Positions 1-11,601 are shown, numbered from the stretch's first letter. The stretch is 60,319 bases of DNA from RGIG250 sp964540025 (GCA_964540025.1 CAZIKQ010000007.1:1-60319), one strand, 5' to 3'. Numbers and translations: made by a program. The notes: a model not told the origin generated them from the letters alone.

Positions 1-160
1 GGCTTTGAGTTGTGGCAGTTACTCCACGGGGAGCCTTTGGGCTGAGTGAAAGGGTGGATATAGAGCTGTTTGTCGACAAGCTGACCTCCCCTACAGGGGA
101 GGCTTAGGTAGCGGACTCCCATTTAGGTTGGCATACATACCTACAGAGTAGGCTTTTAAT
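1..160. repeat. Repeat-like intergenic DNA with dyads
   Basis: No gene is visible here. The stretch contains an 8-bp perfect dyad (cctcccct-ac-aggggagg, 86-103) and several imperfect G/C dyads. This looks like dispersed intergenic repeat DNA rather than coding sequence. The opposite window edge (60278-60319) has a similar style of sequence. Only one copy is visible, so repeat status is an inference. Confidence 0.35.
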
Positions 161-195
161 GTAAAAAATCGCCGCCTCAGGCGACGATTTTTTAC
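161..195 (-). terminator. Rho-independent terminator, possibly bidirectional
   Basis: Arms 161-177 and 179-195 pair over 17 positions with one mismatch. The G/C-rich core is flanked by A6/T6 runs, so either strand could terminate here. It overlaps the stop codon of the minus-strand gene at 192-647. Confidence 0.8.
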
Positions 196-647
196 TTGAT
201 GTGCAAGGCTTTGGCCGCGGCCTCCTGTTGGAGTTCCCGCTCCTCGGCCAGCTCCTTCATTCGCTTTTTATGGGCGGCGGTCCGCTTTTGGCGTTCCGCT
301 TCGATCTCCTTTTCCAGCTCTTCCTCGGCTTTCTTATTCAAAGCCATCTGCTGGCGGCGTTCTCTTTCCCAGGCTTCCCGCTCGGCCCTCAGCCGCTGCC
401 GGGTCTCCAGATGCTTTTGCTCCAGCTCCATCTGCCGCTGCGCCAAAGTAGAAACATTTCCTCTGCGCCTCACATAGTCCTTGTAAAACTGATACGCCAG
501 CACCAGGGGGAAGAAAATAAAACAGATGACTACCCAAAAATTGCGATTGGGCACCTTATTCGCCTGAGCGTCTTTATTTACATACCAGGCCGCCAGGCAG
601 CCGCAGACAAGGCGCGCCCAGATAAACCAGGACGTATCCTCAAACAT
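192..647 (-). CDS. Small membrane-anchored coiled-coil protein, unknown function
   Basis: A 151-residue protein I do not recognise. The N-terminal ~50 residues hold two hydrophobic segments (about 8-22 and 37-52), and a charged stretch RRRG follows. Residues ~65-145 are rich in Glu, Lys, Arg, Gln and Ala and look like one long alpha-helical coiled coil. This suggests a membrane-tethered protein with a cytoplasmic coiled coil. It starts 5 bases after the stop of the gene at 653-838, so the two are probably co-transcribed, and it ends in the terminator hairpin. No function is inferred. Confidence 0.7.
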   Translation of the reverse strand: MFEDTSWFIWARLVCGCLAAWYVNKDAQANKVPNRNFWVVICFIFFPLVLAYQFYKDYVRRRGNVSTLAQRQMELEQKHLETRQRLRAEREAWERERRQQMALNKKAEEELEKEIEAERQKRTAAHKKRMKELAEERELQQEAAAKALHIK

Positions 648-652
648 GATGA

Positions 653-838
653 TTATCGCCCCATCCTCTGCTTGTCAGCCAGAATATTGTAATAAGTTTC
701 CTTTTCCATGATGAGCTTTTTTACGGCTTTAATCTGCTCCGGGTCGTCCATGGTTTTTAAGGAAGCCCGCAGATCGTTGATTTCCTGGCGAATTTCCATC
801 ATTTTGTTCCCGGATACCGGGTTCATGAAGTCAGCCAT
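653..838 (-). CDS. Small helical protein, unknown function
   Basis: A 61-residue protein starting at ATG 838 behind a GGAG-type ribosome binding site. A TTG two codons upstream is less likely. The sequence is charged and helical (IRQEINDLRASLKTMDDPEQ), with no signal peptide, membrane segment or Cys motif. It lies just past the ATP synthase terminator and before the coiled-coil membrane protein, so the two probably form a separate pair. I do not recognise the family. Confidence 0.6.
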   Translation of the reverse strand: MADFMNPVSGNKMMEIRQEINDLRASLKTMDDPEQIKAVKKLIMEKETYYNILADKQRMGR

Positions 839-855
839 TCTCAATCGCTCCTCTG

Positions 856-885
856 AAAAAAGGCACCCTGAAACCAGGATGCCTT
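856..885 (-). terminator. Terminator of the atp operon
   Basis: On the minus strand an 11-base arm (885-875) pairs with 870-860 apart from one mismatch, with a 4-base loop, followed by a T run (860-856). It lies 17 bases past the atpC stop codon. Confidence 0.85.
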
Positions 886-901
886 CTTAATCGTTTCAAA
901 C

Positions 902-1327
902 TCAGTGTGCTCTGCTGCCTGCCAGCTCCAAGGTCTTGAGACGCCCTTGAGCACGCTTCAATGCACTGATAACCTCGGCCATGTCAACATCGTCCGGAGG
1001 ATTATCAATCTTGGCCTGAGCCCGCTCCAAATCAGCCTGGGCCTTGGCGGCATCTATGGCATCAGCAGCTTCGGCCGCAGTGCTTAAGATTGTGGCTTTA
1101 TTCTCTTTAATCTCGAAGAAGCCCCCGTCCACATAGACATAATGATTGTTGTTGGCGCCGTCCCGATATTTCATCGGGCCCTGAGCCAAAGCGGCAACCA
1201 TGGTGGCATGATGGGGAAATATTCCCAAGCCGCCGTTGGTGGTCTCTATCTCGATGTAGGAGACATCATCAGTCTGGAGGACGTAAGCGTCAGGAGAGAG
1301 AATATCCATCTGCATTACACTTGCCAT
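902..1327 (-). CDS. atpC: F-type ATP synthase subunit epsilon
   Basis: A 141-residue central-stalk subunit of F1, which binds gamma and can act as a ratchet or inhibitor of ATP hydrolysis. The N-terminal ~88 residues form the beta-sandwich, with family patterns such as DILSPDAYVLQ and GGLGIFPHHATMV. The Ala-rich C-terminal part forms the two-helix hairpin (EAADAIDAAKAQADLERAQA and a second helix). Length is normal. It is the last gene of the operon, 4 bases after atpD. Confidence 0.96.
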   Translation of the reverse strand: MASVMQMDILSPDAYVLQTDDVSYIEIETTNGGLGIFPHHATMVAALAQGPMKYRDGANNNHYVYVDGGFFEIKENKATILSTAAEAADAIDAAKAQADLERAQAKIDNPPDDVDMAEVISALKRAQGRLKTLELAGSRAH

Positions 1328-1331
1328 AGGC

Positions 1332-2747
<1,416 letters not shown>

Positions 2748-2765
2748 CCGTTAATTTTCCTCCCC

Positions 2766-3680
2766 TTATTCTTGCGACAGAGCTTCCGCTCCGCCAACAA
2801 TTTCGTTAATTTCACGAGTAATGCCTGCTTGGCGGGCCTTATTGTACGAAAGCTCCAGCGATCTGAGCAGCTCACTCGCGTTGTCGGTGGCTGAAGACAT
2901 AGCCGTCATTCGGGCACCGAGCTCACTGGCTGCAGACTGCATGAGCGCAGCGTAGATGAGATTTTTTACATAAGCCGGAACCAAATCAGCGAGAAGAGCA
3001 TTCGCTGACGGCTCAAACAGAACATCCCCGATTTCCTCCGGATTCTTTTTGTCATCCTGGAAATCGTCACCGCTCAAAGGATCGGTACCCTCCGGTGGCA
3101 GCACCGGCAGCAGATGAACTGTTTCCGGGGTATAGGACAACGCCGACTTAAAATGAGTGAAGATGAGCTTTACCTCATCCACCTCGCCTGACGTAAACGC
3201 CTGAATGGCAGCATTGCCAATCTGTTCAGCGTAGTCAAAGTTTGGCTTGTCCGACAAACCGAAGAAGCTTTGCCCTATCTTATAACCACGGTGTTGAAAA
3301 TACTCTTTTGCCTTGCGGCCAACGGGAATGACCGATGATTCATCGCGGGCGGCCATCTCAGCAACTGCATGCTTGAGAACATTGGAATTGCACGGACCGG
3401 CAAGACCTTTATCGGCGGCTATTACGACAAACCCGGTCTTCCTGACCGGCCGGACCTCAAGCAGAGGGTGGTCGCTGAGAGAAATCTGCTTGGCCAGAGC
3501 TCTGTCACTGAGGGCAGTCTTCAAAAGAGATTCAATCTTATCGGCAAAGGGACGACTCGATGCGGCTTTTTCCTGCGCACGACGCAAGCGGGCAGCGGCG
3601 ACCATTTTCATGGCCTTGGTTATCTGCTGGATATTCTTTACGCTACGCATGTGTCGATGTATTTCGCGTGGATTCGGCAT
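2766..3680 (-). CDS. atpG: F-type ATP synthase subunit gamma
   Basis: A 304-residue rotor shaft of F1. The N-terminal helix (MPNPREIHRHMRSVKNIQQI, then TKAMKMVAAARLRRAQ) and the C-terminal helix (MTAMSSATDNASELLRSLEL then YNKARQAGITREINEIVGGA) are the conserved coiled-coil parts. It is somewhat longer than the usual ~285 residues; the extra length lies in an acidic segment (about 200-220, GDDFQDDKKNPEEIG), a common position for gamma variation. It starts 7 bases after atpA. Confidence 0.97.
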   Translation of the reverse strand: MPNPREIHRHMRSVKNIQQITKAMKMVAAARLRRAQEKAASSRPFADKIESLLKTALSDRALAKQISLSDHPLLEVRPVRKTGFVVIAADKGLAGPCNSNVLKHAVAEMAARDESSVIPVGRKAKEYFQHRGYKIGQSFFGLSDKPNFDYAEQIGNAAIQAFTSGEVDEVKLIFTHFKSALSYTPETVHLLPVLPPEGTDPLSGDDFQDDKKNPEEIGDVLFEPSANALLADLVPAYVKNLIYAALMQSAASELGARMTAMSSATDNASELLRSLELSYNKARQAGITREINEIVGGAEALSQE

Positions 3681-3687
3681 CAGTCAT

Positions 3688-5610
<1,923 letters not shown>

Positions 5611-5660
5611 ACTGTATCCTTCACCTCCATCTCAAAAATAAATTTCTTTGCGGTTCGTCA

Positions 5661-6146
5661 TTAAAGAACGCCGTCAGCAGTCCTGGCAATCAGCGCCTGA
5701 TCTTCCGGGGAATCTAGCTTCTGGCTGACAACCTTGCCGGCGATTTCCGTAGCAAGGGCGATAACCTGCTTGCGGACATCGGTAATGGCCTGCTGTTTCT
5801 CATTTTCAATATTCTGCTTCGCTGCAGAAATCATCTGATCCTTCTCTGCCTGAGCCTGGGTACGGGCCTCAGCCTCAATGGTCTGGGCATTCTGAGTAGC
5901 TCTGGCCACGATGGCGGCGGCCTCATTGCGGGCCTCTTCCATCTGCTGGGTGTACTGAGCCTTCAGCCCTTCGGCTTCGACCCGGGTTTTCTCAGCGGAA
6001 TCAAGGTCGTTCGCGATGCGGTTGGAACGCTCATCCAAAGCCCTGGCCAAAGGCCTGAACGCAAACTTGCCCAGAATGGCAAAAAGGACGATGAAATTTA
6101 CAACATGCGCAAAAAAAGTAGCATCAAAATCTACCACTTTCAGCAC
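5661..6146 (-). CDS. atpF: F-type ATP synthase subunit b
   Basis: A 161-residue peripheral-stalk subunit. One N-terminal membrane helix (ATFFAHVVNFIVLFAILGKF) is followed by a long charged coiled coil (EKTRVEAEGLKAQYTQQMEE onward) that reaches up to F1. Length is ordinary and there is no delta-like extension at its C-terminus, which rules out the b-delta fusion known from mycobacteria. In a normal operon atpH would follow; here the delta-alpha fusion does. Confidence 0.97.
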   Translation of the reverse strand: MLKVVDFDATFFAHVVNFIVLFAILGKFAFRPLARALDERSNRIANDLDSAEKTRVEAEGLKAQYTQQMEEARNEAAAIVARATQNAQTIEAEARTQAQAEKDQMISAAKQNIENEKQQAITDVRKQVIALATEIAGKVVSQKLDSPEDQALIARTADGVL

Positions 6147-6180
6147 TCCTTTTCCTTTGCAAATCTATTTCCTGAAGGGA

Positions 6181-6432
6181 TTACTTTACGAAGGGATTTG
6201 CAAATACCAATACGATTGCGATAACGGAAGCAATAATGGGAATGGACTCGATAAGACCGACGGAAATGAACATTTGAACCTGGAATTCGGAAGCCTTCTC
6301 CGGCTGACGAGCCGCGCACTCAAGGAATTTGGAGGTAACGGCGGAGTCACCGTAAGCAGCGCCAATCGAAGCGCCAAAGCCGATAAGACCTGCCGCAAGG
6401 ACCGAAGCAGCGATAATAATTGCCTGTTCCAT
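6181..6432 (-). CDS. atpE: F-type ATP synthase subunit c with two-carboxylate ion site
   Basis: An 83-residue hairpin of two membrane helices joined by the polar loop ARQPE (41-45). The rotor carboxylate is E62, followed by S63 (GLIESIPII). An aspartate, D29 (AAYGDSAVTSK), lies exactly 33 residues before E62. That is the spacing between Q32 and E65 of the Na+-binding c subunit of Ilyobacter tartaricus, so D29 occupies the Gln position. A two-carboxylate site of this type is known from Fusobacterium nucleatum (E32/E65) and goes with Na+ coupling. Sodium use here is an inference. It starts 53 bases after atpB. Confidence 0.97.
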   Translation of the reverse strand: MEQAIIIAASVLAAGLIGFGASIGAAYGDSAVTSKFLECAARQPEKASEFQVQMFISVGLIESIPIIASVIAIVLVFANPFVK

Positions 6433-6485
6433 TTAGATATTCATCCTTTCAAATTTACCAAAAAATAATCTTCAAACTTCCCTCA

Positions 6486-7196
6486 TTAGTGATCATGACG
6501 GAAAATAGGAGCAAAGCCTACGATTGCCAGCATCGTGAATATGAATGCCTGCAGGAAGCCTACGCAAAGACTGAAGAAAATCCATGCGACCGGAGGAAGC
6601 CAGGGCGCCAGTTGATACAAGACGATCAAAAGAATTTCGCCCGCGAGGATATTACCGAAGAGACGAAGGGACATCGTGACCGGCTTGGCAAGCTCTTCGA
6701 CGATATTCAGCGGCAACATCAGGGGAAAGGGTTTCACAAAGTGACTGAAGAAGCCGAGTCCGTTGCGGTAAATACCGACGAGAAAGTTTACGACCATGAC
6801 CAGAATAGCCAGGCCGAAAACCGCATTGATGTCATTTGTAGGCGAGGTGAAGTGAACCAAATGACCACCGACCTGTGGCAACAAGCCAACTTCGTTGGCA
6901 ATAAAGATATAGAAGAAAAGCGTCAGCAGGAAAGAGGCAAAAAACCTTCTGCCTTCCTTGCCCATGTTTCCTTCCATAAGCCCACAAAGCCACGTGACAA
7001 GCATTTCAAGCATACACTGCGCGCGGCCCGGAATGACCTTTGCTCTGCTGCCGATACCCACGAGCACAACGATACAGATTATACAAGTCAACCAGCTCAT
7101 GTACATTGTCTGCATATGCACGTGCGCTCCCAGGAAATCGATGTACTGCGGCAGATAGTGGATGATTTCTTTGCTTGCCTGTTCAGCATTTTCCAT
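6486..7196 (-). CDS. atpB: F-type ATP synthase subunit a
   Basis: A 236-residue integral membrane stator subunit forming the two ion half-channels against the c-ring. The essential arginine lies in MSLRLFGNILAGE, preceded by VEELAKPVT. Several hydrophobic helices span the protein, and the C-terminal helix pair (AFIFTMLAIVGFAPIF) is typical. Together with subunit c it determines ion specificity, so it is the second place to look for Na+ determinants. Confidence 0.97.
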   Translation of the reverse strand: MENAEQASKEIIHYLPQYIDFLGAHVHMQTMYMSWLTCIICIVVLVGIGSRAKVIPGRAQCMLEMLVTWLCGLMEGNMGKEGRRFFASFLLTLFFYIFIANEVGLLPQVGGHLVHFTSPTNDINAVFGLAILVMVVNFLVGIYRNGLGFFSHFVKPFPLMLPLNIVEELAKPVTMSLRLFGNILAGEILLIVLYQLAPWLPPVAWIFFSLCVGFLQAFIFTMLAIVGFAPIFRHDH

Positions 7197-7229
7197 GTTT
7201 ATTCTCCTTTCCTCACGATCCGGTGAAAC

Positions 7230-7625
7230 TCATTTTTCAGGATTCGTGAAAATTTTTAGGTTTATTAAAAAACATATATGAAGTACCATGAAAGCAATGA
7301 AGGTTTCAGCCACCCTCAGCTTAAGGCACAGCATACCCACAACCAGTGCAACCCCAGTCGCTACGCGACACAAAAAAATACGCCAGCGCAAGGCTTTGCT
7401 CCGCAGCAGGGGAACCCCCAGGGCCCGCCCGGCGCCGCTCAGCAGAATCGTCCCATCCAGCACTCCCCACAGGACGCCGCCAGCCAGAGCGGCTCTCCCT
7501 GCCCCGCCGGTAACCAGCAGGCAGCCCGCAGCAAAAACCATCAGCCCTATGGCCAGCTGGCGGAGCCAGACCCTCAGCAGCAGCTGTCTGATCTCTGCAT
7601 TTGTCCGGCCGTTGACATCCAGCAT
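7230..7625 (-). CDS. atpI: AtpI-like membrane protein at the head of the atp operon
   Basis: A 131-residue protein with four hydrophobic segments (about 25-43, 47-65, 84-102, 105-122). Position, size and helix pattern fit the ATP synthase protein I family, which helps assemble the c-ring and is linked to cation supply in some bacteria. Primary sequence similarity in this family is weak, so the call rests largely on its place as first gene of the operon, 33 bases before atpB. Confidence 0.75.
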   Translation of the reverse strand: MLDVNGRTNAEIRQLLLRVWLRQLAIGLMVFAAGCLLVTGGAGRAALAGGVLWGVLDGTILLSGAGRALGVPLLRSKALRWRIFLCRVATGVALVVGMLCLKLRVAETFIAFMVLHICFLINLKIFTNPEK

Positions 7626-7746
7626 TATCTTCGCTCCAGAATAGAAAAAGTCCCAAAACCACCCGCCTGCCGCAGTATTTCTGTGTCATGCACTACCGTC
7701 GTTTCTTAGGTAGACCTGCTTCAGGGCACAACTATTTATTTTTTGT

Positions 7747-7775
7747 ATTATAGCCAATTAAAATTTTTTACGCAA
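7747..7775 (-). promoter_or_regulatory. Promoter of the atp operon
   Basis: On the minus strand TTGCGT (7775-7770), a 17-base spacer and a perfect TATAAT (7752-7747) lie about 120 bases upstream of atpI. No other good candidate lies between here and the divergent gene. Confidence 0.75.
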
Positions 7776-7882
7776 GGGTTTATGGCAATTTCAAAATCTT
7801 TTTTTCAGCGATTTTACAGATTATAAATTTCCTTTCTACCTTCTCTGTAATGCATAAATAATACCTCGCGCTCCTTTAGCCG

Positions 7883-9316
7883 TCATCGGGTTGTACGGGC
7901 GGCTTCGTAATAATCGCGCTTGGCAGCGTACATTCGCTGGTCGGCCAGCTCGATGATCTGTTGCAGAGTCAGATTGGGAAATTCTATGGCCCGGACGCAG
8001 CCGCAGGAGGCGGAGAGGCTGTCGATATATTTTCCCCGCCAGTTTTTCGTTCTTTTTTCAAAATCGGTTTTTACTTGCTCCAATTGTGCGCCGTTAGCGC
8101 GAATAATCGCCGCGAATTCATCGCCGCCAATGCGGAAGATTTTGCCGTAGGCTCCGAAGGATTCCCTGAGGCACTCGGCGGCGGCTTTGATCATTTCGTC
8201 CCCCGCGGCGTGGCCCAGGGAGTCGTTGATCTGCTTTAAGCCGTTTAAGTCTATAGACCCGTAAACGAAATCGTCTTCCAGCCCTTTTTCCATGTACTTG
8301 ACAAGGGCTCTTTCGTAACCGCGGCGGTTTAACAGTCCGGTCATAACGTCGGTGGTGGCAATTTTGCGCTCTCTTTTGGTTCGCTTTATCAGCCCGTGGA
8401 CGATGAGCGAGGCCGCCGCTATCACGATGAGAATATATACGGCCAGGGTTTTTACGACGTTGAGCGCGTTTTCATCGATAATGCTTTTCTTCTGCATGAC
8501 CGTCACATAATAATCCCAGTATTCGTTGACGGTGTAGTAGAATTTTTCACCGTTTAAGACCCCTTCCCGCATTTTTATCCCCTCGGCGCTGCCCCCTTCG
8601 ATATTTATTCCGGCGTCCCTCAGCTTCTGCCCGACAAACCGCGTTGAGGTAGAGCCCAAAATTTCTTCGGTCTTTTTATTGGCCACGATCACCGTTACGC
8701 CCTTGTACGAAGGGATGGACCGCACTATTTCGTAAATGTCGTTGGCTTTTAGCTCTGCCATCAGCCGGTGGGGTTCGATGCCCACCTGAGTCATGCGGGT
8801 TCCATCCTCGTTCCAGCAGATAGCGTACATCATGAGCTTTTTCTCTGCGGTATTCGGCGTCAGATCCTGACACATGGCTCTGGTCTTATCGGACAGCATC
8901 GGTCTAAACCAGGCCATTTGCTCACCGGAATCAAAAGAATAGTTGTAATACTGCGGCACAGTTCCCGAATAGATGGTTCCCGTTTCATCGAAGAGATGAA
9001 TTTCGTCTACCTTAGTTAAGTTGGCAATCTTGGTAAGCTCCGACAGATCACTTTCGTAGTTCGGGTTGTTGTCCAGGATATACGATATGTTTTTGGCTCT
9101 GATGGTATAATCTTCCTTTAGAGAGGCCTCCAGATTTTGTTCTTTTATTTTGTTTTGATAGATGGTGTTTTTGATTTGGTCCACCAAAATGACGGCCGTG
9201 TCCGCCGCCTGTTCTTTCATTTCGTTTGAGTGAAGCGTATACACTAATGCCAGGAGGCCGCCGATAAAACCTGCAAATGAGACTGTGATAGCTATTTTTC
9301 TCATTCGGCTTCGCAT
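7883..9316 (-). CDS. Membrane diguanylate cyclase with extracytoplasmic sensor domain
   Basis: A 477-residue protein predicted to make cyclic di-GMP from two GTP. An N-terminal membrane helix (about 7-27) is followed by a ~260-residue periplasmic region with a coiled-coil start and a Cache-like pattern. A second membrane helix (~290-310) leads to the GGDEF domain. The active-site motif GGDEF is intact at 397-401 (FRIGGDEFAAII), with the metal and substrate segment SIDLNGLKQINDSLGH before it. I see no RxxD inhibitory site five residues upstream of GGDEF, so product inhibition may be weak. Ligand unknown. It is a single-gene unit divergent from thiN. Confidence 0.92.
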   Translation of the reverse strand: MRSRMRKIAITVSFAGFIGGLLALVYTLHSNEMKEQAADTAVILVDQIKNTIYQNKIKEQNLEASLKEDYTIRAKNISYILDNNPNYESDLSELTKIANLTKVDEIHLFDETGTIYSGTVPQYYNYSFDSGEQMAWFRPMLSDKTRAMCQDLTPNTAEKKLMMYAICWNEDGTRMTQVGIEPHRLMAELKANDIYEIVRSIPSYKGVTVIVANKKTEEILGSTSTRFVGQKLRDAGINIEGGSAEGIKMREGVLNGEKFYYTVNEYWDYYVTVMQKKSIIDENALNVVKTLAVYILIVIAAASLIVHGLIKRTKRERKIATTDVMTGLLNRRGYERALVKYMEKGLEDDFVYGSIDLNGLKQINDSLGHAAGDEMIKAAAECLRESFGAYGKIFRIGGDEFAAIIRANGAQLEQVKTDFEKRTKNWRGKYIDSLSASCGCVRAIEFPNLTLQQIIELADQRMYAAKRDYYEAARTTR

Positions 9317-9423
9317 ATATCTTCATCCCCTTTAAGACGAAATGATCCATAAAATTTGATTTAATAAACAGACGCACTTCATTGTATCACAGTTTTAATA
9401 AAAATTAACGTATTTTTCTAAGG

Positions 9424-9480
9424 TAGATTGTAAAATGAAATTGAACAAAGGAACAACTCGCGGCGAATCCTTTGTTATAA
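9424..9480 (+). repeat. Copy of the interspersed tagattgtaaaatgaaattg repeat
   Basis: The first 26 bases match the left arm of the 31914-31990 hairpin almost exactly. They are followed by a related loop (actcgcggcgaatc against actcacgatgaatc) and a degenerate right arm (cctttgttataatt). The right end is eroded. Confidence 0.7.
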
Positions 9481-9592
9481 TTAAGCCGCCGCAGAAAAAT
9501 CAGTCAAAGAAAAAGCCTCTAAGTCGTTGCTTTTCTATCACTATTGCCCAACGATTTGTGCTATGATTACTTTCATCGAGGAAGTGAATTAA

Positions 9593-10324
9593 ATGAAATT
9601 AAAGCTGCCCCAGCTCACCGCCACTCTTTCTCTCAGGACCGGCATTGACAGCCTGCCCCTGGTTCTTGTGGCCGGCGGCCGGCCCCCAAAACCGGACTGG
9701 CTGCAGAAGCTGGCTGAGGATAATGATGATCCTCCGGTTTGGGCCATTGACCGGGGCATTGATTCCTGCCGTCAGGCCGGTATTATTCCCCGCCGGCTCC
9801 TGGGAGACGCTGACAGCGCCCGGCCGGCCAGCTGGAAATGGGCGGAGCGGCAGGGGGTTCCCATTGACCGCTTCCCTGCCGCCAAAGACCTTACAGATTT
9901 CCAGCTGGCTCTTCAGCTTTCTCGAACTGACTATGAAAACCGGTTCCTTCTGGCCACCGGGTCCTTCGGCGGCCGCCTTGACCATGCCTTCAGCCTGCTC
10001 CATTCCCTGACAGGCGATGGACGGCCCGGCTGCCTGGCCGACCATCAGGAGGTAATGATCATCCTTCGGGGCGGCGAAACCGCCGGGATCGCCCTTCGTG
10101 AAACAGCTGATAAAGTAACGGCCCTCTCCCTGCTGCCCCTGTCCCCCAGTTGTTCAGGGGTGTCGATCGACCAGGTTCGCTGGCCCCTTGAAAGAGCCGC
10201 GCTTACCCGAAGCCTTCCTTACGCGGTCAGCAACGAGCTGCTCCCGGAGGCAAAAAAAATCTCCGTCAGCCTGACTGACGGAGTCCTGGGAGTATATCTG
10301 CTTTTTGGTTCTCTGAAGGCTTAG
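9593..10324 (+). CDS. thiN: Thiamine pyrophosphokinase
   Basis: A 243-residue cytoplasmic enzyme that transfers pyrophosphate from ATP to thiamine, giving the cofactor TPP. Family patterns are ALVAGG-like LVLVAGGRPP, the substrate motif AIDRGIDSC, GDADSA and FPAAKDLTDFQLAL, then LATGSFGGRLDHAFS. The C-terminal beta domain is short but present. A GAGGAAG ribosome binding site precedes ATG 9593. No TPP riboswitch is visible upstream. Its 3' end carries the terminator of the convergent methyltransferase gene on the other strand. Confidence 0.9.
   Translation: MKLKLPQLTATLSLRTGIDSLPLVLVAGGRPPKPDWLQKLAEDNDDPPVWAIDRGIDSCRQAGIIPRRLLGDADSARPASWKWAERQGVPIDRFPAAKDLTDFQLALQLSRTDYENRFLLATGSFGGRLDHAFSLLHSLTGDGRPGCLADHQEVMIILRGGETAGIALRETADKVTALSLLPLSPSCSGVSIDQVRWPLERAALTRSLPYAVSNELLPEAKKISVSLTDGVLGVYLLFGSLKA
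10252..10283 (-). terminator. Terminator of the rRNA methyltransferase gene, inside thiN
   Basis: Read on the minus strand, ctccgtcag (10283-10275), a 5-base loop and ctgacggag (10269-10261) form a perfect 9-bp stem followed by a run of T (10260-10252). The whole terminator lies within the last codons of convergent thiN, because only 6 bases separate the two genes. Confidence 0.85.
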
Positions 10325-10330
10325 CTGTTT

Positions 10331-11167
10331 TCAGCCTTTCAACCGCCGCTGGCGAAACGCCTCATACAGCACGATGGCACAAGCCTGAGCCACATTGAAG
10401 GACTCCGCTTCTCCCGCCATGGGAATAAAAATTTTCCTGGTTCCAGCCGCGGCCAGAATCTCTTTTGACACGCCGCTTCCTTCCCGGCCAAAGACAATCA
10501 GGGACGGCTCTTCAAAATCAGCCGCTGTGTGGGGCCGGGCATTTCTGTCCAACGCCGTTGCATACAGCCCCAGTCCGTGATCACCCGCAAAGGATATCAG
10601 CTCTCTAACCGTCAGGGAAGAAACCGGCAGGCGGAAGATCGCCCCCATGGAAGCCCGGACGGTTTTCTCGCCGAATACATCCGCCGTTCCCGGCAGGAGA
10701 ATTGCCCCCGTAGCTCCGGTGGCTTCCGCTGTCCGCAGGATCGTCCCCACGTTGCCCGGATCCTGCACTCCGTCCAGCACTGCTATCAGCGGCGCTTTTT
10801 TCTGGTCACGGCAGACGCTTATCAGATCATCGGGGGCAAACCTTTTGCACTCTACAACGAAAAGGACTCCTTGCGGAGACACCACCTGAGCCGCCTTATC
10901 ATATACATTCTCCGGTGTTTCATAGAGAGCCAGCCCCAGCTCCAGGGCTTTGGCGGCCAGGGCTCCGCCTCTTTCCGCAGCCAGCTGCGCCGCGGTTATA
11001 AAACCAAAGCGGATGATCCAGTCTCCCTTTTCCGCCGCTTTCAGAGCCTCCTCACAGAGGCGCGCCCCTTCCACCACAAAGGCCCGCTCCTTTTGGCGTC
11101 CCTTGCTCCTTGACAGGGAAGCGGCCAGCTTGACTTTGCCGTTGGCCGGACTTTCAATTCTTTCCAT
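10331..11167 (-). CDS. TrmH/SpoU-family RNA 2'-O-methyltransferase
   Basis: A 278-residue SAM-dependent methyltransferase that methylates a ribose 2'-OH, probably in 23S rRNA. The SpoU knot motifs are clear: DGVQDPGNVGTILRTAEATG, then VRASMGAIFRLPV, IVFGREGSGVS, and IPMAGEAESFNVAQACAIVL. The N-terminal ~95 residues are the usual substrate-binding domain (KERAFVVEGARLCEEAL). Its position just past infC-rpmI-rplT is common in Firmicutes. The exact nucleotide target cannot be read from the sequence. Confidence 0.9.
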   Translation of the reverse strand: MERIESPANGKVKLAASLSRSKGRQKERAFVVEGARLCEEALKAAEKGDWIIRFGFITAAQLAAERGGALAAKALELGLALYETPENVYDKAAQVVSPQGVLFVVECKRFAPDDLISVCRDQKKAPLIAVLDGVQDPGNVGTILRTAEATGATGAILLPGTADVFGEKTVRASMGAIFRLPVSSLTVRELISFAGDHGLGLYATALDRNARPHTAADFEEPSLIVFGREGSGVSKEILAAAGTRKIFIPMAGEAESFNVAQACAIVLYEAFRQRRLKG

Positions 11168-11182
11168 AGTTCCCCTTGCAGT

Positions 11183-11214
11183 AAAAAAGGAGCCGCCATG
11201 ATGACAGCTCCCTT
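11183..11214 (-). terminator. Terminator of infC-rpmI-rplT
   Basis: Minus-strand arms 11214-11207 and 11194-11187 (aagggagc / ggctcctt) pair almost fully and are followed by a T6 run. It starts 9 bases after the rplT stop. Confidence 0.8.
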
Positions 11215-11222
11215 AAAATTTG

Positions 11223-11576
11223 TTACAGATTTGCCTTGGCCAGCTCAACGAACTTGCTGAAGGCAGCCGCATCGCTAACGGCCAGCTCCGCCAGCATCTT
11301 GCGGTCAACCGCCACCCCGGCCTTGGTCAGACCGCAGATGAAGCGGCTGTATGCCAAGCCCTGGGGACGGACAGCGGCATTGATACGGGCGATCCAGAGG
11401 CGGCGGAAATCGCCCTTCTTGGTACGGCGGTCGGCGCGAGCATAGCTCAGAGCCTTCATTACCGTCTCGTTGGCTTTCTTGAACTGCTTGCTGCGGGCTC
11501 CGCGATAGCCCTTCGCCAGCTTCAAAATCTTTTTATGGCGAGCATGAGCCGTAACGCCTTTTTTTACTCTCGGCAT
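11223..11576 (-). CDS. rplT: Ribosomal protein L20
   Basis: A 117-residue basic 50S protein needed early in large-subunit assembly. It starts MPRVKKGVTAHARHKKILKL and contains AKGYRGARSKQFKKANE and RRLWIARINAAVRPQGLAYS, all typical. In Firmicutes free L20 binds the infC leader and represses its own operon, which fits the leader seen upstream of infC. It is the last gene of the operon. Confidence 0.98.
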   Translation of the reverse strand: MPRVKKGVTAHARHKKILKLAKGYRGARSKQFKKANETVMKALSYARADRRTKKGDFRRLWIARINAAVRPQGLAYSRFICGLTKAGVAVDRKMLAELAVSDAAAFSKFVELAKANL

Positions 11577-11601
11577 CGTATTTTCCTCCTAAAATCAATA
11601 A

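Noticed and set aside
9481..9592. Possible TPP riboswitch upstream of thiN
   Set aside because: The conserved ctgaga and thi-box type elements are not visible in this stretch.
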